Assembly: GCA_029204225.1 (NCBI GenBank)
Contig: CM055094.1
Coordinates: forward strand, 5,198,063 to 5,262,062
Length of the DNA: 64,000 bases
Reading direction: 5' to 3'
Source of the DNA: Diphasiastrum complanatum
Taxonomy: Eukaryota; Streptophyta; Lycopodiopsida; Lycopodiales; Lycopodiaceae
The position numbers were made by a program, and so were the translations under genes. Under the pieces are notes generated by a model. That model did no database searches. It saw only the letters and a list, made by a program, of their open reading frames with translations, and was not told where the DNA came from. Shown in pieces: positions 59,120-64,000 of this stretch (the first letter of the stretch is position 1; every line of letters starts with the position of its first letter).

Positions 59120-59645
59120 AGGATATTATGAGGTTCTACAATGCTCTAAAAAATCTTGCCTTCACTTGCAAGTCTTGTCAATAGGTAGTGTGTACAACCC
59201 ACCTTGTCCTTTTGATTCACTTTAGCACCATGTAGGATGAGAGTATGAGCAACCTCAATGCGCCCTTTGCTTGTAGCATAATGAAGAGGTGTACGACCAC
59301 CTTTGTTACATTTTTGCACATCAGCACCAAACTACAACAAAATAGTGACGACATCAGCATGCCCACTGCTAACAGTAGATTGTAATGGTGTCCACCCTTC
59401 TTCATCACTCCTCCACTCTCTGATATATCAATGTTACTAGCAGTCAATTTGACCACCGCGCTATGGCCGATCATTGTAGCGACATGAAGAAGAGTGTGAT
59501 CATCCTCATTCCGGAGAGCGCATAATCTGGAAAGTTGGCGATGTGACAAACCCTCAAATACCTCCACTCTTCCGCTCTCCATTGCCTTGAACAGATCATC
59601 CTAGGAAAGCTCCTCTTTCTCGTCTTTCAGCTGCACATCCTCCAT
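59120..59645 (-). pseudogene. PSMD10/gankyrin-like ankyrin-repeat pseudogene
   Basis: From ATG 59645 the frame reads MEDVQLKDEKEELS, a TAG stop, then DDLFKAMESGRVEVFEGLSH, LRNEDDHTLLHVATMIGHSA and VVKL. After a frameshift near 59405 it continues DEEGWTPLQSTVSSGHADVV, a stop, FGADVQKCNKGGRTPLHYAT, SKGRIEVAHTLILHGAKVNQ and KDKVGCTHY. This order of ankyrin repeats matches the plant homologue of 26S proteasome non-ATPase subunit 10, a proteasome assembly chaperone. The last repeats are missing. Two stops and a frameshift show it is dead. No intron interrupts the copied part, so a retrocopy is possible. Confidence 0.7.
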
Positions 59646-59714
59646 ATCTCTGAATGCTATATCCCGGTTGATCGCTTGCTTTTGCAGGATTGGGATGGAG
59701 AAGCCCATTTTGTG

Positions 59715-59800
59715 ACCTTCTGAAAACGCTGACCTGCTGATGAAAACATGCCTCTAGAATGCTCCTAACAACCTTCTGAAAATGCTGACCTGCTCTAAAT
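59715..59800. repeat. Short direct repeat
   Basis: ACCTTCTGAAAACGCTGACCTGCT recurs about 55 bp later as ACCTTCTGAAAATGCTGACCTGCT, upstream of the ankyrin pseudogene. 59800-60800 holds no recognised gene. Confidence 0.75.
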
Positions 59801-60849
59801 ATCAATATATAGCCTAGATTGAAAACTTTCTGAAATTGCTGCATCAGGAGAAATCCATTTCTCACTCGAAAAATCTGGTAGAGGATATGGCTCTAATCTA
59901 CCAACTAAACCATTTTTATCAGGAAAATAGGTGTGATCATAAAAAAAAACTCCTGACTCTAAAAGTGATTTTGGAGAACGGCCTTTTTATTGTAAAATAC
60001 CGATATCTGAATGTATGACATCGATTATTCCTGCAATCAATTGAACTGATTGCCATTCAACGAAATTTGATGGATACAAATCTGCAAAACCAACAAAAAC
60101 ATCTCAAGAAAAATATAATTTAAAGAAAATGCTAACTCTAAAGAAATTGAATCTAAAAACTTACAATTGCATTTCCTTCTATCATTTGGATTCAGATCAT
60201 GGATGTTGAGCTCATGTGAAGATACGCATGCTAAACTAAAACTTTTGTGATAGATTGACCGGCATGTGATACTTTAAAATCCATTATCCTACCTTTCCAA
60301 TAGCTTTTATATATGCTAGTCGATCTTTTTCTTTTTCAGAATAAGCTTTTTGTAGAGAGATGCATCAAGATCCATTGATATTTTTGATATATTATTGGTA
60401 TCCATTGATCTTCCACATTTTTTTCATTGCAAATATTGATTGCATCAATGGTTCCTCTTGCTCTCCAATTATGTGTAGCCATTAGTCGAAAATACGAGTA
60501 CGCAAGCTAAGAACGGAGAGAATGTAGAGATTGTGAGGTAAACCTAAGAATGACAATTCGAAATAAGAGATAGAATGAAGAAAATGAGAGGTATACCTAT
60601 GAATGACAAGAAGTTCCTAAACTACAAGGATTAGTTAACCATAGTTTATGACTAATGACGTCAAATCAACCTCGAGTGAACAATGACGGGCAGCATAAGA
60701 GTATTCGGGCAGTAACTGTGGTCCAATCAAAATTGTTTGTTCTGCCCGACGGGATATTTGAAAATCACAAAAATTTGGCTGAAAAAGTTATATACAATTT
60801 CCGTCCATCAACCACTGTTACATTTCGTCACAGATGGAAGGTCTTTAAT

Positions 60850-61260
60850 CTTTCGCACGAATGTGTTCAGGTCTTTGTCGTCCCATTGTAGGTAAGTTAA
60901 TTGGTCTTCGAAGAACATGATCTGATTACGAGATCGAGTCTCATTCTCGGTTTGCAATTCTTCCCATAAATCCTTTGCGTTCAAAATTGATGTAAGATCT
61001 AGCATTATATTGTCATGCATTGAAGACACAATAATTGCTATAGCTTTGTCATTTTTTAAACTCCATTCTCGAAGTTCTTTGCCAAGAGTAGCTACTGGCT
61101 TCTCCTCTATTGGTTCTACCCATTGCCATAGACTTCGCCCTTCAATAAGAGTGAAGTTTTCAATTTCCAAATCAAGTAGTTTGAACCTTCTGGGTCCATG
61201 TAAGCTGATATTCCAAGGAATATTCTAGCCATCCTATGGAACATCTTTAAAATTACAAGC
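60850..61260 (-). pseudogene. Copia gag fragment
   Basis: The minus strand reads IFLGISAYMDPEGSNYLIWK (broken), then LEIENFTLIEGRSLWQWVEP, EKPVATLGKELREWSLKNDK, AIAIIVSSMHDNIMLDLTSI and NAKDLWEELQTENETRSRNQ. It ends DKDLNTFVRKIKDL. This is the UBN2-type copia Gag core. It is cut off at about 60850 and has no protease or pol behind it. Confidence 0.75.
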
Positions 61261-61412
61261 AAGATAGGATTTAAACGTAGAACTTTCCCATCAAGTTTAG
61301 GCTTTTACGTTCTTCGTATTGGCTTAAGTTATTTAGTTCTAAGTTTAAATTGCCATGGGCACTGCACATAAATATGTAATTTCAGGTTATGTAAAAATTA
61401 GTCACAAAGGCC

Positions 61413-61980
61413 TGTTGGGGGTTTTTCCCATGGCATGAATGTGATTCAAAGTTAATTTAGTCCCATAATGCCTTTTTGTAAGTGACCACCACTCTAAGTA
61501 TATATAGGAGTGGAAGAATCCATTTTCAAGAAGAACCTCATTTGCAATATATGCCTATCTTTTCTCTCTGATTGTTCTCCCGTGTGTGGTTTCATGTATT
61601 GTGTAACTTCACATTGTATTGTACAGTATTGATCTTGAACAAGTTAAGTTAATCCAAGCCCTCCATTCTCTAGTAGGGTAAGCCTTAGAGGAGGAGATTT
61701 TAGGTTAAGCCGTCTTTCTTGTTTGGCCTTTCACAAGTAGGTTAAGCCTTTGTGAAGTTGGATTTTAGGTTAAGCCGTCATTTGGGTTTAGTTGCTAAGT
61801 AGAGAAAAGAGATTCAGAAGACTAGATCTTACCCATCAGAATACTCACCACCATGCTCATGACTGTCTTCTTGCATCCATATCCATGCTAGCTGAAAATA
61901 GCCTTAGTGAGAGTTAGTTGGGAGAAGCCATAACTCATACTAGTTGGAGCCATAGCTGGAAGGATGCTGAAGATACAACA
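61413..61980 (+). repeat. Candidate LTR (568 bp), plus orientation
   Basis: Begins TGTTGGGGGTTTTTCCC and ends AGATACAACA, followed directly by TTGGCGCCTTCGCC, which resembles the TGGCGCC primer-binding sites of many plant gypsy elements. A TATA-like TATATATAGG lies near 61499. No second copy is seen in the window, so the call rests on borders and the adjacent site. Confidence 0.55.
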
Positions 61981-62690
61981 TTGGCGCCTTCGCCACTCTT
62001 TTCTTTTCGCTTTCTCTACTTTCCTAGCTACTCTTCCTTTGTTTTCAAGCTATTTCTTGCTACTTGTTTTTTGCTTGTTGATTTCTCTTTGTTGCTTGTT
62101 GTTTTTTGCTTTTTGCTTCCTTTTTTCCAGCACTCCTTGCTTATTTTTTTATTTTTAGAGGGGTCAAAGAGGGTTTTTTTGAGCAATGGAGGCATTGGGT
62201 GAAGGTGAGGAAGTACACCCAGTCTCCAATTTTGCTCCTCCCTCATTTTTAGCATAGATCTCATTTTCTGATTGCATAGTTGTGTCCATCTGTGCCGGAA
62301 GTAGTCACGATCATAGCGATTATCCAGAGGCGATTGTGACTTTTCTATCTTTACTTTTTGTTGATTGTGTTATAGGGAATTGTCTGGTGATAGCCCTGGT
62401 CCCAGAGCTTTTTGTTTTTGTTGTTTTCTTGCGCAGGCAGGATATCAAGTTTTAGTGTCAAGCTAGTGTTTTCATTCCAAATGCAATGTTTGGAGAACGA
62501 AAACAATGTTTATTTGTAAGGACTTGAGTGTTGATATAATCACCGAATTGTTGGATGATGGTTGGGATACAAAACAAAATCAGCAAGTTCGAAGCAGAGT
62601 ATGTTACTCATCCATGGAGTAAATGTACGTTATGCCATATAAAAATATTCCTTTTTTTCTATTTTTAAGTGAATCAGTTTCATAAAATAT
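61981..62690 (+). other. Possible LTR-element leader
   Basis: T-rich sequence then a short frame MEALGEGEEVHPVSNFAPPS (62187-62257). It may be the leader and start of the element whose LTR is at 61413-61980. No pol motif follows. Confidence 0.3.
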
Positions 62691-62924
62691 ATTAACTAAA
62701 ACAATTTCTCTTGTGTAGGTAAGAGTAAGGCAGGAAGAGCATATAAAATACAAAGACATTGGAACATCCATTGAAATTGAAGATCCATAGATTATGAACT
62801 ATGGAATTTTGTATTATGTAATACAATTTTTTGAATACATCATTTTTGAAAATATATGAACCACTTTTTCTATGAGGCTCTTTCATTTCTATGATCTCCA
62901 TTTCCATGGTGCAAAATACAATGT

Positions 62925-63015
62925 AATTGCAACTGGATAATATGAGTTTTTGATAACAAGATTCATTGTCTCTTGCAGGAAATGCACTATCTCCATTGGG
63001 GAGATCTTCAGTCAC
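62925..63015. repeat. Duplicate of the last exon of the gene at 63.4-64 kb
   Basis: ACTATCTCCATTGGGGAGATCTTCAG and its surroundings match 63527-63620. On the minus strand it encodes LKISPMEIVHFLQETMNLVI, against LKVSPMEIMHFTQETIKLVI in the other copy. Confidence 0.75.
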
Positions 63016-63460
63016 TTGAACTCCAGTGACCACTACAATCGACGTTTGCCCTTGTTGATATCTTGTATATATCGGTTGTATTTTTGTTCTTCATTGCCTT
63101 ATTCTGTATTGTCCTTGTCTTGGCATATTTGGATATGTTTAGAAGATGAACTGATGAAAGCTTTGCTGCAACAAATCTAAGTTTGTCGCATGTTTGGATT
63201 GGTTGTCGCAAAGGTTTGATCAGATTATCTTTTTGAACTTATGCAAAAAAAAAAAAAAACCATGGTAAAGGCAAGGCAGACCAAGGCTATGAAAAACAAA
63301 CATGTTCACAGAAATTGATGATGAATGAATCATAACATGAATTAATAACAGGAAAAAAAACAAGTAAGAACAACCATAGAAAAACTGTAAATATATTTCT
63401 ATTAAAATTTTCTGTACATGTGTCTCATTTACATCAAGTGAGACGAATATTTAATCAGTA

Positions 63461-63810
63461 TCAACTATCTGTGATTGCTAAATCCATTTCTCCAGTTGGA
63501 AGTAGCTTGGGTGGAGAACACTCAGCCACTGCAACTGGATATAAATTTTCGATCACAAGCTTTATGGTCTCCTGCGTGAAGTGCATTATCTCCATTGGGG
63601 AGACCTTCAGGCATTTAAACTGAAAAAAAACATAAACACAGTTAAATGCAATTAATCAAAGATAGTTAATATTAATTTGAATTAGAAAAAAACAAAAAAC
63701 ACGATTAAAAGTTATTAATCAAAGATTACCTCTTCCAGATTTGGAAGTCCATCTTGTAGTGCAAGCCAATTAAAAAGCGTTTGGCATTGCATACAGTATA
63801 TCAACCACAG
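63461..63810 (-). CDS. 3' exons of an unrecognised gene running off the window
   Basis: Exon 63810-63730 (WLIYCMQCQTLFNWLALQDG, LPNLEE) has donor GTAATC at 63729. The last exon 63619-63461 follows a TTTTTTCAG acceptor and encodes FKCLKVSPMEIMHFTQETIK, then LVIENLYPVAVAECSPPKLL and PTGEMDLAITDS, stop at 63461. The junction is in frame. The upstream exon boundary at 63810 is approximate and earlier exons lie beyond 64000. No family recognised. It could be a host gene or a component of a repeat, since the last exon is duplicated at 62925. Confidence 0.45.
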
Positions 63811-64000
63811 CTGACAGAATCAACCTGTTGGGAGGACTGCAGAATCCAAATTTTAACATTATGAGATTGACCTTGCTGAGCAGGAGAAACGGATCTTCTA
63901 GGATCTTCCTTGATTTAAAGCGTGTGATCTGAGAGCCGCTTTAACCACTTCTCGATCAACGCGTAGGATGTTATAATTAAATCTATAATGGAAACAAGGG

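Noticed and set aside
61918-62202. Hydrophobic 94-codon frame resembling a membrane protein
   Set aside because: The Phe/Leu richness simply reflects a T-rich tract just inside the candidate LTR, and a second frame is open there too.

Overview
This window is nuclear DNA of a land plant with a large, repeat-rich genome. The evidence is GT-AG introns, one conserved spliced plant gene, Ty1/copia elements primed by initiator tRNA-Met, Ty3/gypsy elements, a LINE, a hAT-type miniature element and long CT/AG microsatellites. A fern or another non-flowering plant fits best, judging by introns of up to 16 kb packed with transposons and by the divergence of the one host gene. That placement is inference.

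Host gene. A complete homologue of CCZ1 lies on the minus strand from 40659 (ATG) to 11764 (stop). CCZ1 is a subunit of the MON1-CCZ1 exchange factor for RAB7 in endosome-to-vacuole traffic. Nine exons with GT-AG borders join in frame into 516 codons plus stop. Introns run from 223 bp to 16,159 bp. The largest (17116-33274) holds a LINE, an inverted LINE fragment, a DUF7869-like transposase remnant, gypsy fragments in both orientations and a copia LTR with its primer-binding site. A broken PSMD10/gankyrin-like ankyrin gene lies at 59120-59645.

Layout. 1-2756: four-copy repeat array rich in TGGTAC, then (AG)n. 3126-4576: broken, spliced transposase-like gene. 5009-8029: 5' half of a copia element (minus). 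8030-11763: no gene recognised, two old duplications. 11764-40659: CCZ1 with its transposon-filled introns, including a hAT-type element with exact 8-bp target duplication at 38949-39504. 40800-40900: likely CCZ1 promoter and leader. 42224-49217: rearranged gypsy elements with LTR-like blocks in opposite orientation. 49218-53720: 3' half of the same copia family as at 5-8 kb. 53.7-55.3 kb: gypsy gag and protease. 55770-58688: two convergent, spliced, damaged genes of families I cannot name, the best candidate here for an undescribed mobile element. 59.1-62 kb: gankyrin pseudogene, copia gag fragment, LTR. 62.9-64 kb: 3' exons of an unrecognised minus-strand gene that runs off the window, plus a duplicate of its last exon.

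Apart from CCZ1, almost everything recognisable is mobile-element debris. I saw no rRNA, tRNA, CRISPR array or prokaryotic operon.
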